Of a DNA stretch of 6,480 nt, positions 1 through 6,480 are shown in pieces; the stretch's first letter is position 1; the number at the start of each line of letters is the position of its first letter. Source of the DNA: Litoreibacter sp. Lineage in GTDB: Bacteria; Pseudomonadota; Alphaproteobacteria; Rhodobacterales; Rhodobacteraceae. Under the pieces are notes generated by a model. It was given only the letters and a program-made list of their open reading frames with translations, was not told the origin of the DNA and did not search any database. Location: assembly GCA_013042765.1 (NCBI GenBank), contig JABDPP010000369.1:1-6480 (forward strand), written 5' to 3'. The translations under genes and the position numbers were made by a program.

Positions 1-1432
1 CGATGAACCCGTCGCAGACACCCGCTCGCACAGCAACTTTGCGAAACCCTCTTGCCAGGGCAAAACCGGTGGCAACTGCGTCCGGTGCGGTCTGGTCCGC
101 AACCACGACCTCGAGCAGCCGCATGACATGGGCGGGGGAGAAGAAATGCAGTCCAAACACATCCTCTGGCCGTCCGGTTGCGGCGGCGATCTCGTTGATG
201 TCGAGATAGGAAGTGTTGGTGGCCAGCAAGGCGCCGGGTTTGCAGATCCGGTCCAGCTGTTCGAAAATCTCTTTCTTTACCGCCATATCTTCGAACGCGG
301 CCTCGATCACGAGATCGACCTCCGCAAGGCCCGCAAGCGAGACCGTGGCGTCCAAAGCATCTCCGACAAGCGCCCGCTTGTCTTCGGACAGTTTACCGCG
401 CTTGACGGCTCCGTCGAGGTTGCGGGAGATCGTCTCGCGCCCGCGCCTCAACGCCTCTTCGTCACGTTCGGTCAGCACGACCGAAAAACCTGATAACAAT
501 GCCGCGGTCGCGATGCCCGAGCCCATGGTTCCAGAGCCGACGATCCCGATCGTTTCGATATGCCGGGGGATTGCATCGGCTTCGGGGATCTTGGCCACCG
601 CCCGTTCTGCGAAGAAAGCGTGGATCAAGCCGGCGCGCTGGGGGCTGTCGATGCACTCTCTAAAGAGAGCACGTTCGAAGGGGATACCCTCGTCAATCGG
701 CCGGGTACTGGCTTCCACGGCCTCGACACATTTGAGCGGTGAGAACAGGTTTGGTGCGCGCCGCACGACATCTTCTTTGGCCCGCACGATGGCGTCCGGA
801 TCAGGTATCACGTCCATGTCGCGAACCCGGCGCGTCTGAAACGTGCCTGCAAGAACCTCGCGCGCTGCGGACAGGGCGACATGGCGGGGCGCGCCAGTGG
901 TTACCCGATCCACCAGACGCAGTTTCAAAGCCTCCGCGGGGCTGATCCGCCGTCCGGTTGTAATCAGGTCGAGCGCGGCAGGGATGCCGCACAGCCGCGG
1001 GGCGCGCTGGGTCCCGCCCGCACCCGGGATGATGCCGAGCGTAACTTCGGGAAATCCGATCTTGACGCCTTCTATGGCGACACGGCCATGGGTCCCCAGC
1101 GCGGTCTCGAGCCCTCCGCCGAGGGCCGCGCCATGGAGGATCGAGATAACGGGTGTCTTGGCGGCCTCGATCCGGGTGCAGATGCCGGGAAGAAGCGGCT
1201 CGCGTGGCTGCTGGCCGAATTCACGGATATCGGCACCCGCGATAAAAGAACGGCCTTCGCCATAGAGCGCGATCACATGAATGTCCGGATCGTCGTCGGC
1301 CTGCGTCACCGCCTCCAGAAGCCCTGTGCGCAAGGCGTGAGATGCTGCGTTGACCGGGGGATTTTTTAGGGAAATCAGACCGATATCGTCGACCTTCTCG
1401 AGAGAGACGATTTCGTTGATAGGTGTTTTCAT
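1..1432 (-). CDS. Fused enoyl-CoA hydratase / 3-hydroxyacyl-CoA dehydrogenase (FadB/FadJ-like), 3' end beyond the window
   Basis: This cytosolic beta-oxidation enzyme hydrates 2-enoyl-CoA and then oxidises the 3-hydroxyacyl-CoA with NAD+. The frame is open for 477 codons from the ATG at 1432 to the left edge. Residues about 1-190 form a crotonase domain: oxyanion segment FIAGADI (63-69), then HGAALGGGLE (100-109) and FPE (127-129). They supply E109 and E129, spaced 20 apart like the two catalytic glutamates of E. coli FadB (E119/E139). From about 293 there is a Rossmann domain with GSGTMG (299-304), ATNTS (404-408), and HFFSPAH with H429 and E441, spaced 12 as in the FadB His450/Glu462 pair. 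A CDGFI motif (473-477) marks the end of the NAD domain. The C-terminal dehydrogenase domains, probably over 200 residues in this family, lie outside. The start overlaps the ligase stop (ATGA), with AGGA at 1442-1445 upstream, so translational coupling is likely. The chain-length preference cannot be told. Confidence 0.95.
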   Translation of the reverse strand, partial: MKTPINEIVSLEKVDDIGLISLKNPPVNAASHALRTGLLEAVTQADDDPDIHVIALYGEGRSFIAGADIREFGQQPREPLLPGICTRIEAAKTPVISILHGAALGGGLETALGTHGRVAIEGVKIGFPEVTLGIIPGAGGTQRAPRLCGIPAALDLITTGRRISPAEALKLRLVDRVTTGAPRHVALSAAREVLAGTFQTRRVRDMDVIPDPDAIVRAKEDVVRRAPNLFSPLKCVEAVEASTRPIDEGIPFERALFRECIDSPQRAGLIHAFFAERAVAKIPEADAIPRHIETIGIVGSGTMGSGIATAALLSGFSVVLTERDEEALRRGRETISRNLDGAVKRGKLSEDKRALVGDALDATVSLAGLAEVDLVIEAAFEDMAVKKEIFEQLDRICKPGALLATNTSYLDINEIAAATGRPEDVFGLHFFSPAHVMRLLEVVVADQTAPDAVATGFALARGFRKVAVRAGVCDGFI

Positions 1433-2979
1433 GGCCCGGTTTCCTGTTTTGTATCGCGCTCCGCGAGGGCTTTTGCGAAATGTGAGACCAGCTTATGTTT
1501 GAGGATTTTTCCGGTTGCCGCAGTGGGCAACTCGTTCGCGATTACGATATGGCGCGGCAGTTTGTAGGGCGCGAGGCGGTCGCGCAGGAACGCGTGTAGC
1601 TCCGCTTCGCAGACCGCACCGTCGGTGAGAGTAAATGCTATCACCTCTTCGTCACCCGGCACTGGACGCCCAACCACTGCGGCCAGCGAGACCTTGTCAT
1701 GGCGGGTGAGCATGGCCTCGATCTCTGGCGGATAAACGTTGAATCCCGAGCGGATAATCAACTCTTTCAGACGGCCCACGAGGTGCAGGTTGCCGTTTTC
1801 ATCGATGTGGGCGAGGTCTCCGCTATGGAAGGTGCCGTCCGGCTCCAGCGTTTGCGCGGTCAGGTCAGGATCGCGGTAATAGCCTTTCAGAACGCCGGGG
1901 CTTCGGATCAGAAGCTCGCCGATGCCGTCCGCGTCCGGATTGGCAATCTCCAAAGCGACATCTTCTAGTGGAGGCCCGCAGGAGAGATCGGAAACGGGAT
2001 TGTCGGCCCGGGTTGCCGCTACAGACGGGGAGGTTTCCGTCAAGCCGTAGCCATTGTTCAAAGGAAGACCAAAGATCGCCTCGATCCGGGTCTTCCAATC
2101 AGGGTCGAGCGGCGCGCCGCCTGCGGAGATGTAATGCAGCCGAGGCGCTGTGTAGGCTCGCCCGGTCTCCCCCAGATGGCGGAGGATATGGGCATACATC
2201 TGGGGAACGCCGGACATAATCGAAGCGCCTTCCGCGAATGCATCCAGCACCGCATCGGGGGAGAAGCGTGAGATGAAGCGAATACAGGATCCCGCGTAGA
2301 GCGATGATAGGAAGCTGGAAGAAAAGCCGAACACATGGGTGCCCGGCAGAACCCCCAGAACCGTGTCATTCGGCGTCATCCCCCGGAGCTTTGCCGAAAC
2401 GCGGGCATTCCAGCAAAGATTGGCATGGGTCAGCATGACCCCCTTTGGCGTGCTTGTCGTTCCAGTGGTGTAGAGGAGGGCAGCGACGCGGTCGGTGGGT
2501 GCGCCTTCCACCGGTTCGGGTATCGCGTCCTGAACTGGGGTCACCATAATAGCGCCGCTGTCGATCCGGCCTAGCTTGATCGCGCCAAGGCGTTCGGCAT
2601 GGGTCCTTGAGGCTGCGGAAGCTTCCGGTGTGAAGATCATGCAGCGCGCGCCGCTATGGTCGCGGATCGCATCGATCTCTGCGGTGGTCTGGCGGGCGTT
2701 GACTGGGGAAATCCAGGCTTTGAGGCGGGAGGCCGCGAGAATGGCGGCAGCGTAGGTTGCGCAGTTCTCCGATACCAGCATGATCCGATCTCCCGGACGC
2801 ACGCCGTGGTTGGTCAAGGTCTCGCTCAGGGTCCGGGTCATCGTGTCAAGCTGGCCATAGGTAAAGGCTGCGCCGCTGTCCTCGATGATCGCCATCGCCT
2901 GTTCTGGCTTTCCGGCGATCAGGTCATGCACCCAGCGAACCGGCTGCCCTGTGATGGCATGTTCCCCCATGGCCGCCAT
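1429..2979 (-). CDS. Acyl-CoA synthetase / AMP-dependent ligase (class I adenylate-forming family)
   Basis: This enzyme activates a carboxylic acid with ATP to an acyl-adenylate and transfers it to CoA, presumably feeding the beta-oxidation genes next to it. Numbered from the ATG at 2979 (516 aa), the motifs run in family order: phosphate loop TTGTTSTPKG (171-180), YGLTET (311-316), SGDL with D388, hinge region GRLKE (402-406), SGFNVYPPEIE (411-421), and the C-terminal catalytic lysine K491 in TAATGKIL. All key residues are intact and the length is normal. The start is uncertain. The frame stays open upstream to a TTG at 3081, with ATGs at 3051, 3000, 2979 and 2970, and none has a well-spaced ribosome site. 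The upstream extension is rich in His and Cys and looks non-coding, so a start between 3000 and 2970 is preferred. The stop overlaps the next gene by 4 nt. The acid substrate is unknown; fatty, dicarboxylic or aromatic acids are possible. Confidence 0.93.
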   Translation of the reverse strand: MAAMGEHAITGQPVRWVHDLIAGKPEQAMAIIEDSGAAFTYGQLDTMTRTLSETLTNHGVRPGDRIMLVSENCATYAAAILAASRLKAWISPVNARQTTAEIDAIRDHSGARCMIFTPEASAASRTHAERLGAIKLGRIDSGAIMVTPVQDAIPEPVEGAPTDRVAALLYTTGTTSTPKGVMLTHANLCWNARVSAKLRGMTPNDTVLGVLPGTHVFGFSSSFLSSLYAGSCIRFISRFSPDAVLDAFAEGASIMSGVPQMYAHILRHLGETGRAYTAPRLHYISAGGAPLDPDWKTRIEAIFGLPLNNGYGLTETSPSVAATRADNPVSDLSCGPPLEDVALEIANPDADGIGELLIRSPGVLKGYYRDPDLTAQTLEPDGTFHSGDLAHIDENGNLHLVGRLKELIIRSGFNVYPPEIEAMLTRHDKVSLAAVVGRPVPGDEEVIAFTLTDGAVCEAELHAFLRDRLAPYKLPRHIVIANELPTAATGKILKHKLVSHFAKALAERDTKQETGP

Positions 2980-3023
2980 CAAGACCAAAGATGTCTGCAT
3001 GTTGCAAGTGCTCTGGCCCCCAT
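2979..3023 (-). CDS. Possible 14-residue leader ORF upstream of the ligase (tentative)
   Basis: On the minus strand an ATG at 3023 opens a 14-codon ORF (MGARALATCRHLWS) with a GGAG (3034-3037) 10 nt upstream. That is the best Shine-Dalgarno-like match in front of the ligase, although the spacing is long. Its TGA at 2981-2979 overlaps the ATG at 2979, a candidate ligase start, in a TGATG arrangement. Such an arrangement can couple translation. No run of a single amino acid suggests attenuation. The ORF is short enough to be chance. Confidence 0.2.
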   Translation of the reverse strand: MGARALATCRHLWS

Positions 3024-3031
3024 GGTGGCCA
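3014..3031. promoter_or_regulatory. 18-nt near-perfect palindrome, candidate operator
   Basis: The sequence TGGCCCCCATGGTGGCCA is symmetric about 3022.5: TGGCC and GGCCA arms flank a central CCATGG, and 8 of 9 base pairs match. It lies midway in the divergent region, where one dimeric repressor or activator could control both directions. No regulator gene is present in the window, so the binding protein is unknown. It could also be a chance GC-rich symmetry. Confidence 0.4.
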
Positions 3032-3088
3032 ATCTCCAAAGCTTGGTGCATGGTCTGACGCGACGGGGCGCAGGTCCTCAAATGGTTC

Positions 3089-3095
3089 GGAGAGG
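3089..3095 (+). promoter_or_regulatory. Ribosome binding site of the thiolase gene
   Basis: GGAGAGG lies just upstream of the ATG at 3099; counted from its GGAG core the spacing is 6 nt. It decides the start: the same frame is open back to 2991, but that extension would run through the divergent control region and lacks similarity to the usual thiolase N-terminus. Confidence 0.8.
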
Positions 3096-3098
3096 TTT

Positions 3099-4301
3099 AT
3101 GAACGAGGCATTCATCTGTGATTACATTCGCACGCCGATTGGTCGGTTTGGTGGTGCGCTCTCCTCGGTCCGCGCGGATGATTTGGGTGCGGTGCCGATC
3201 CGCGCTCTTATGACCCGCAATCCGGGTGCCAACTGGGCGCAGGTCGATGACGTGATCTTTGGCGCGGCAAATCAGGCTGGTGAGGACAACCGGAACGTCG
3301 CGCGCATGTCAGCGCTTTTGGCGGGCCTGCCCGAGGTGATCGCGGGTGTGACCGTCAATCGGCTCTGTGGCTCCGGTATGAATGCGGTGATCGATGCGGC
3401 CCGCGCAATCCAGGCGGGTGAGGCCGATCTGGTTGTCGCCGGCGGCGTTGAGTCCATGTCGCGTGCGCCCTTTGTCATGCCAAAGGCGGATGTCGCGTTC
3501 TCCCGAAATGCCGAGATTTTTGACACGACAATCGGTTGGCGCTTCGTCAACCCGTTGATGAAGGCGCAATACGGCACCGACAGCATGCCGGAGACGGCAG
3601 AAAACGTGGCGGAGGCTTATGGAATTTCGCGCGCCGATCAGGATGCGTTCGCCTTTCGGTCGCAGGAGCGCGCTGCCGCGGCGCAAACGAGTGGCCGGCT
3701 GGACCGCGAAATTACTCCCGTGGAGGTCCCGCAACGCAGGGGCGCGGCGATCAGCGTTGACATGGATGAGCATCCACGTGCGGTGACGGTCGAGAAACTG
3801 GCGGCGTTGAAGGCCCCGTTCCGCGACGGTGGGTGTGTTACCGCGGGCAATGCTTCGGGCGTGAATGACGGAGCAGCGGCCTTGATCGTTGCATCAGCCC
3901 GGGCAGTTGAAAAACATGATCTGAAACCGCTTGCCCGTGTTCTTGGCGGGGCTGTGGCCGGTGTCGCGCCCCGTGTCATGGGGGTTGGACCGGTGCCTGC
4001 GGTTAACAAGCTCTGCGCGCGGCTTGGGGTCACGCCTTCCGAATTCGATATTGTCGAGCTGAACGAGGCCTTCGCGGCTCAGGGCATTGCCGTTTTGCGT
4101 GAGCTGGGCCTGCCGGAAGGTGCGGAGCATATCAACCCGAATGGCGGAGCGATTGCGCTGGGCCATCCGTTGGGTATGTCGGGGGCTCGGATCACGGGAT
4201 CAGCGGCGCTCGATCTGCACGAGCGCGGCGGCAGACTGGCGCTCGCCACGATGTGCGTGGGCGTCGGTCAGGGCATCGCCATCGCGCTAGAAAAGGCTTG
4301 A
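3099..4301 (+). CDS. pcaF: 3-oxoadipyl-CoA thiolase-like acetyl-CoA acyltransferase (PcaF/PaaJ type)
   Basis: This thiolase cleaves a 3-oxoacyl-CoA with CoA to give acetyl-CoA and a shortened acyl-CoA. The PcaF/PaaJ subfamily acts on 3-oxoadipyl-CoA, giving succinyl-CoA plus acetyl-CoA in the beta-ketoadipate and phenylacetate pathways. The protein has 400 residues, the usual length for that subfamily. It starts with [20 protein letters not shown], almost as in E. coli PaaJ as I recall it. The nucleophile C90 sits in NRLCGSG, N322 in NEAFAAQ, H356 in [10 protein letters not shown] and C386 in CVGVGQG, so the active site is complete. Other stretches typical of PaaJ include [28 protein letters not shown] and [14 protein letters not shown]. 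The gene is transcribed alone, divergent from the ligase and convergent with tesB. The family call is firm. Whether its substrate is 3-oxoadipyl-CoA or a related dicarboxylyl- or aromatic-derived CoA is inference. Confidence 0.95.
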   Translation: MNEAFICDYIRTPIGRFGGALSSVRADDLGAVPIRALMTRNPGANWAQVDDVIFGAANQAGEDNRNVARMSALLAGLPEVIAGVTVNRLCGSGMNAVIDAARAIQAGEADLVVAGGVESMSRAPFVMPKADVAFSRNAEIFDTTIGWRFVNPLMKAQYGTDSMPETAENVAEAYGISRADQDAFAFRSQERAAAAQTSGRLDREITPVEVPQRRGAAISVDMDEHPRAVTVEKLAALKAPFRDGGCVTAGNASGVNDGAAALIVASARAVEKHDLKPLARVLGGAVAGVAPRVMGVGPVPAVNKLCARLGVTPSEFDIVELNEAFAAQGIAVLRELGLPEGAEHINPNGGAIALGHPLGMSGARITGSAALDLHERGGRLALATMCVGVGQGIAIALEKA

Positions 4302-4308
4302 AGCCTTT
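4292..4308. terminator. Small inverted repeat between convergent genes, possible bidirectional terminator
   Basis: AAAGGCTT and AAGCCTTT form perfect 8-nt arms around a single G. The realistic hairpin is 6-7 bp with a 3-5 nt loop. It overlaps the thiolase stop codon (4299-4301) and lies 7 nt before the end of tesB. On the minus strand it is followed by TTTTC, and on the plus strand by only a short T run, so termination would be modest. With just 14 nt between the two genes, it is the only terminator-like structure seen. Confidence 0.5.
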
Positions 4309-4315
4309 CAGCGTT

Positions 4316-5179
4316 TCACTTGCGCAGCGGGCGGGTCAGGCCTTCTTGCGCCGTACTGGCGACAAGCGCGCCGTCACTGCTGTAGATTGCGCCCCGGTTA
4401 AAGCCGCGGGCACCGCCCGAGAACGGGCTGTCCATCGTGTAGAGATGCCATTCGTCAAAGCGGGCGGGGCGATGAAACCAGACCGCGTGATCGAGGCTCG
4501 CCGTCATCACCCGGCCTGACATGTAGCTTTCTCCATGCGGGCGCATGGCAGAGCTGAGCAGATACATGTCCGACGCATAGGTAAGCAGGCATTGATGCAG
4601 CCAAGCCGGCCCGTCGACGGGCCGGGCCACGCGAAACCAGAGGCTGTGGCGGTCTGATGAGACTTGCGGATCGAGCGGATCGACGGGCTCCACCTCGCGC
4701 ACTTCGATGGGCGACGGTCGCAGAAAGTCCTTGCGCCGTTCTTCGGGTACCCGGTCCACCATCGCTGCACGCCGCTCCAGCCTGTCCTCTAGCCCTTCGG
4801 GTGCTGGTGCGTCCGGCATGTCATGCTGGTGGCTCGGGCTGTCTTCTTCGGCATGGAACGAGGCGGCCATATTGAATATCTGCCGCCCGTGCTGGATCGC
4901 GATCACCCGCCGTGTCGTGAAACTGCCACCATCGCGGGCCCGGTCCACTTCGTATATCACCGGGATCGATGGATCCCCTGGGCGCAGGAAATAGGCGTGC
5001 AGCGAATGACAAGCGCGGTCTTCTACCGTGTGATACGCGGCGGCAAGCGCCTGCGCCACGACCTGCCCGCCAAAAATACGTTTGCTGGTCTCGCCGCCTG
5101 ACCCAATCCCCCGAAACAGATCCTGTTCAAGCCGTTCGATCGACAGCAGGTCGAGCAGGGTTTGCACCGGATCTGTCAT
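4316..5179 (-). CDS. tesB: Acyl-CoA thioesterase II
   Basis: This cytosolic double-hotdog thioesterase hydrolyses acyl-CoA to free acid and CoA. It has 287 residues, essentially the length of E. coli TesB. The catalytic positions fall at the same numbers as in E. coli: D204 in YASDM, position 228 (Ser here, Thr in E. coli) in TASLDHA, and Q278 in ASTAQEGLTR. Other TesB hallmarks are FGGQVVAQAL in the N-terminal hotdog, LHAYFLRPGD, and WFHRP followed by GGARGF in the second hotdog. The ATG at 5179 has AAGGAG (5186-5191) 6 nt upstream. It follows livF by 54 nt on the same strand, so it is probably the last gene of that transcript. It may recycle CoA from dead-end thioesters made during catabolism; that role is inferred from context. 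Confidence 0.95.
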   Translation of the reverse strand: MTDPVQTLLDLLSIERLEQDLFRGIGSGGETSKRIFGGQVVAQALAAAYHTVEDRACHSLHAYFLRPGDPSIPVIYEVDRARDGGSFTTRRVIAIQHGRQIFNMAASFHAEEDSPSHQHDMPDAPAPEGLEDRLERRAAMVDRVPEERRKDFLRPSPIEVREVEPVDPLDPQVSSDRHSLWFRVARPVDGPAWLHQCLLTYASDMYLLSSAMRPHGESYMSGRVMTASLDHAVWFHRPARFDEWHLYTMDSPFSGGARGFNRGAIYSSDGALVASTAQEGLTRPLRK

Positions 5180-5185
5180 GCCAGT

Positions 5186-5191
5186 CTCCTT
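5186..5191 (-). promoter_or_regulatory. Ribosome binding site of tesB
   Basis: AAGGAG on the minus strand, 6 nt before the ATG at 5179. The 54-nt gap after livF shows no clear terminator, which fits readthrough from the transporter genes. Confidence 0.7.
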
Positions 5192-5233
5192 ATCGTTTGG
5201 TTCAGAGTAGCCGGCGCGGTGGCCCTTGTCCCG

Positions 5234-5919
<686 letters not shown>

Positions 5920-5923
<4 letters not shown>

Positions 5924-6480
5924 GGGTTATCTCCCAGATAGGCCCGGCGGACTTCGGCATCCTTGCGGATCTCGTCCGGTGTGCCTGAGGCGATGACCTG
6001 CCCGTAGTCCAGCACCGTGATCCTGTCGGCCAGCGCGAAGACAGCGTCCATGTCATGCTCGACCAGTAGGATCGGCGCCTCTGCACGCAGCTTGTCGAGA
6101 AAACCGGTCAACCGGCGTGAGCCTTCCGCGCCCAGACCTGCCATGGGTTCGTCCATGATAAAGGCCTTCGGGGAGAGCGTCAGGGCTACTGCGACTTCCA
6201 GTTGCCGACGCTGACCGTGGGAGAGCTCGGCTGTCTTGGTGCCTGCTTTGTCCTCAAGTCCAACCCGCTGCAAGGCCGTCTCCGCAATGCCGTTCAAGGC
6301 CTTCTGATCGAGAGCCGGGGCAAAGAAGCGGAATGCCTGCCTTTGCGCCCCGACGGCACCCAGTAAGACGTTCTGGAGCACCGTGTCCTCCATTGCCAGA
6401 GCCGAAATCTGGAAGGTGCGTCCGAGGCCCATGCGGGCCCGCGCAACTTTATCACGCGCAGTCACGTCGCGGCCCAAGAA
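5920..6480 (-). CDS. livG: Branched-chain-amino-acid-type ABC transporter ATPase, LivG family, 5' end beyond the window
   Basis: This is the partner ATPase of the LivF-type protein. Only the C-terminal 186 residues are visible, and roughly the first 70, including Walker A, lie past the right edge. Counting from the edge: GLGRTFQ with Q-loop Gln24; signature LSHGQRRQLEVA (86-97), the LivG variant of LSGGQ; Walker B AFIMDEP with E111; and H-loop VEHD with H142. It ends YLGDNP, close to the usual LivG tail. The frame is open to the edge. The in-frame TTG near the edge is internal, because the conserved Q-loop follows only some 20 residues later. It overlaps livF by 4 nt (ATGA), which means tight co-translation. 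Permease genes are expected further to the right. Confidence 0.94.

Larger units (their letters stand above)
2980..3098. promoter_or_regulatory. Divergent control region between the ligase and thiolase genes
   Basis: About 120 bp separate the thiolase start from the preferred ligase start, and the two genes diverge. Promoters for both the leftward ligase/fused-enzyme unit and the rightward thiolase must lie here or overlap the gene ends. I could not identify a convincing -35/-10 pair by eye on either strand. The region contains an 18-nt imperfect palindrome and the thiolase ribosome binding site. Confidence 0.6.

Noticed and set aside
656..669. CTCTCT-AA-AGAGAG palindrome
   Set aside because: It lies inside the coding sequence between the hydratase and NAD-binding domains of the fused enzyme, and there is no T-run or gene boundary. 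It is probably chance.
213..839. A 208-codon plus-strand open frame opposite the hydratase/dehydrogenase
   Set aside because: Its translation is Ser/Arg/Ala-rich low-complexity sequence with no motifs. The minus strand here encodes an intact enzyme with all catalytic residues, so this is an antisense shadow of high-GC coding DNA.
881..1369. A 162-codon plus-strand open frame
   Set aside because: It is antisense to the crotonase domain of the fused enzyme, has no recognisable motif or ribosome site, and is explained by codon bias on the coding strand.
3002..3030. Possible sigma-70 promoter with TTGCAA at 3002-3007
   Set aside because: At a 17-nt spacing the -10 position reads GTGGCC, which is not promoter-like.
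2991..3098. N-terminal 36-residue extension of the thiolase frame
   Set aside because: The extension is not thiolase-like and crosses the divergent control region. The ATG at 3099 has a strong ribosome site and gives the typical 400-residue protein.
4962..4977. GGGATC-GATG-GATCCC inverted repeat
   Set aside because: It falls within tesB where it encodes a conserved Gly-Asp-Pro stretch, with nothing suggesting a regulatory role.

Overview
The window looks like chromosomal catabolic DNA from a high-GC alphaproteobacterium. The Rhodobacteraceae/Roseobacter group is my best guess, from codon use, gene order and protein style. It is not a database result. The sequence is almost entirely protein-coding. 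I see no rRNA, tRNA, CRISPR array, insertion sequence or prophage gene.

Layout, left to right: (1) 1-1432, minus strand: a fused enoyl-CoA hydratase / 3-hydroxyacyl-CoA dehydrogenase, cut off by the left edge. (2) 1429-about 2979, minus strand: an acyl-CoA synthetase of the adenylate-forming superfamily, overlapping the fused gene by 4 nt (ATGA). (3) 2980-3098: a short divergent control region of about 120 bp with an 18-nt near-perfect palindrome. (4) 3099-4301, plus strand: a thiolase very close to the 3-oxoadipyl-CoA thiolases PcaF/PaaJ. (5) 4292-4308: a small hairpin between convergent genes. (6) 4316-5179, minus strand: acyl-CoA thioesterase II (TesB). (7) 5234-5923 and 5920-6480, minus strand: two branched-chain-amino-acid-type ABC transporter ATPases, LivF and LivG, overlapping by ATGA. 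LivG is cut off by the right edge.

Together the genes read as a dedicated uptake and beta-oxidation module. A Liv-type importer brings in an organic acid. The ligase makes its CoA thioester. A dehydrogenase not present here would introduce the double bond. The fused enzyme hydrates and oxidises it, and the PcaF/PaaJ-like thiolase cleaves the 3-oxoacyl-CoA. TesB could release CoA from stalled thioesters. The thiolase type points to a dicarboxylic or aromatic/alicyclic-derived acyl chain (adipate- or phenylacetate-like) rather than ordinary fatty acids. The actual substrate cannot be read from this window.

There are at least three transcription units: ligase plus fused enzyme leftward, thiolase rightward, and livG-livF-tesB leftward. 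All the enzymes belong to known families. The points most worth a second look are the palindrome in the divergent control region, the uncertain ligase start with a possible leader ORF, the convergent terminator, and the unusual combination of enzymes with a transporter. I do not see convincing evidence for a wholly new type of system.
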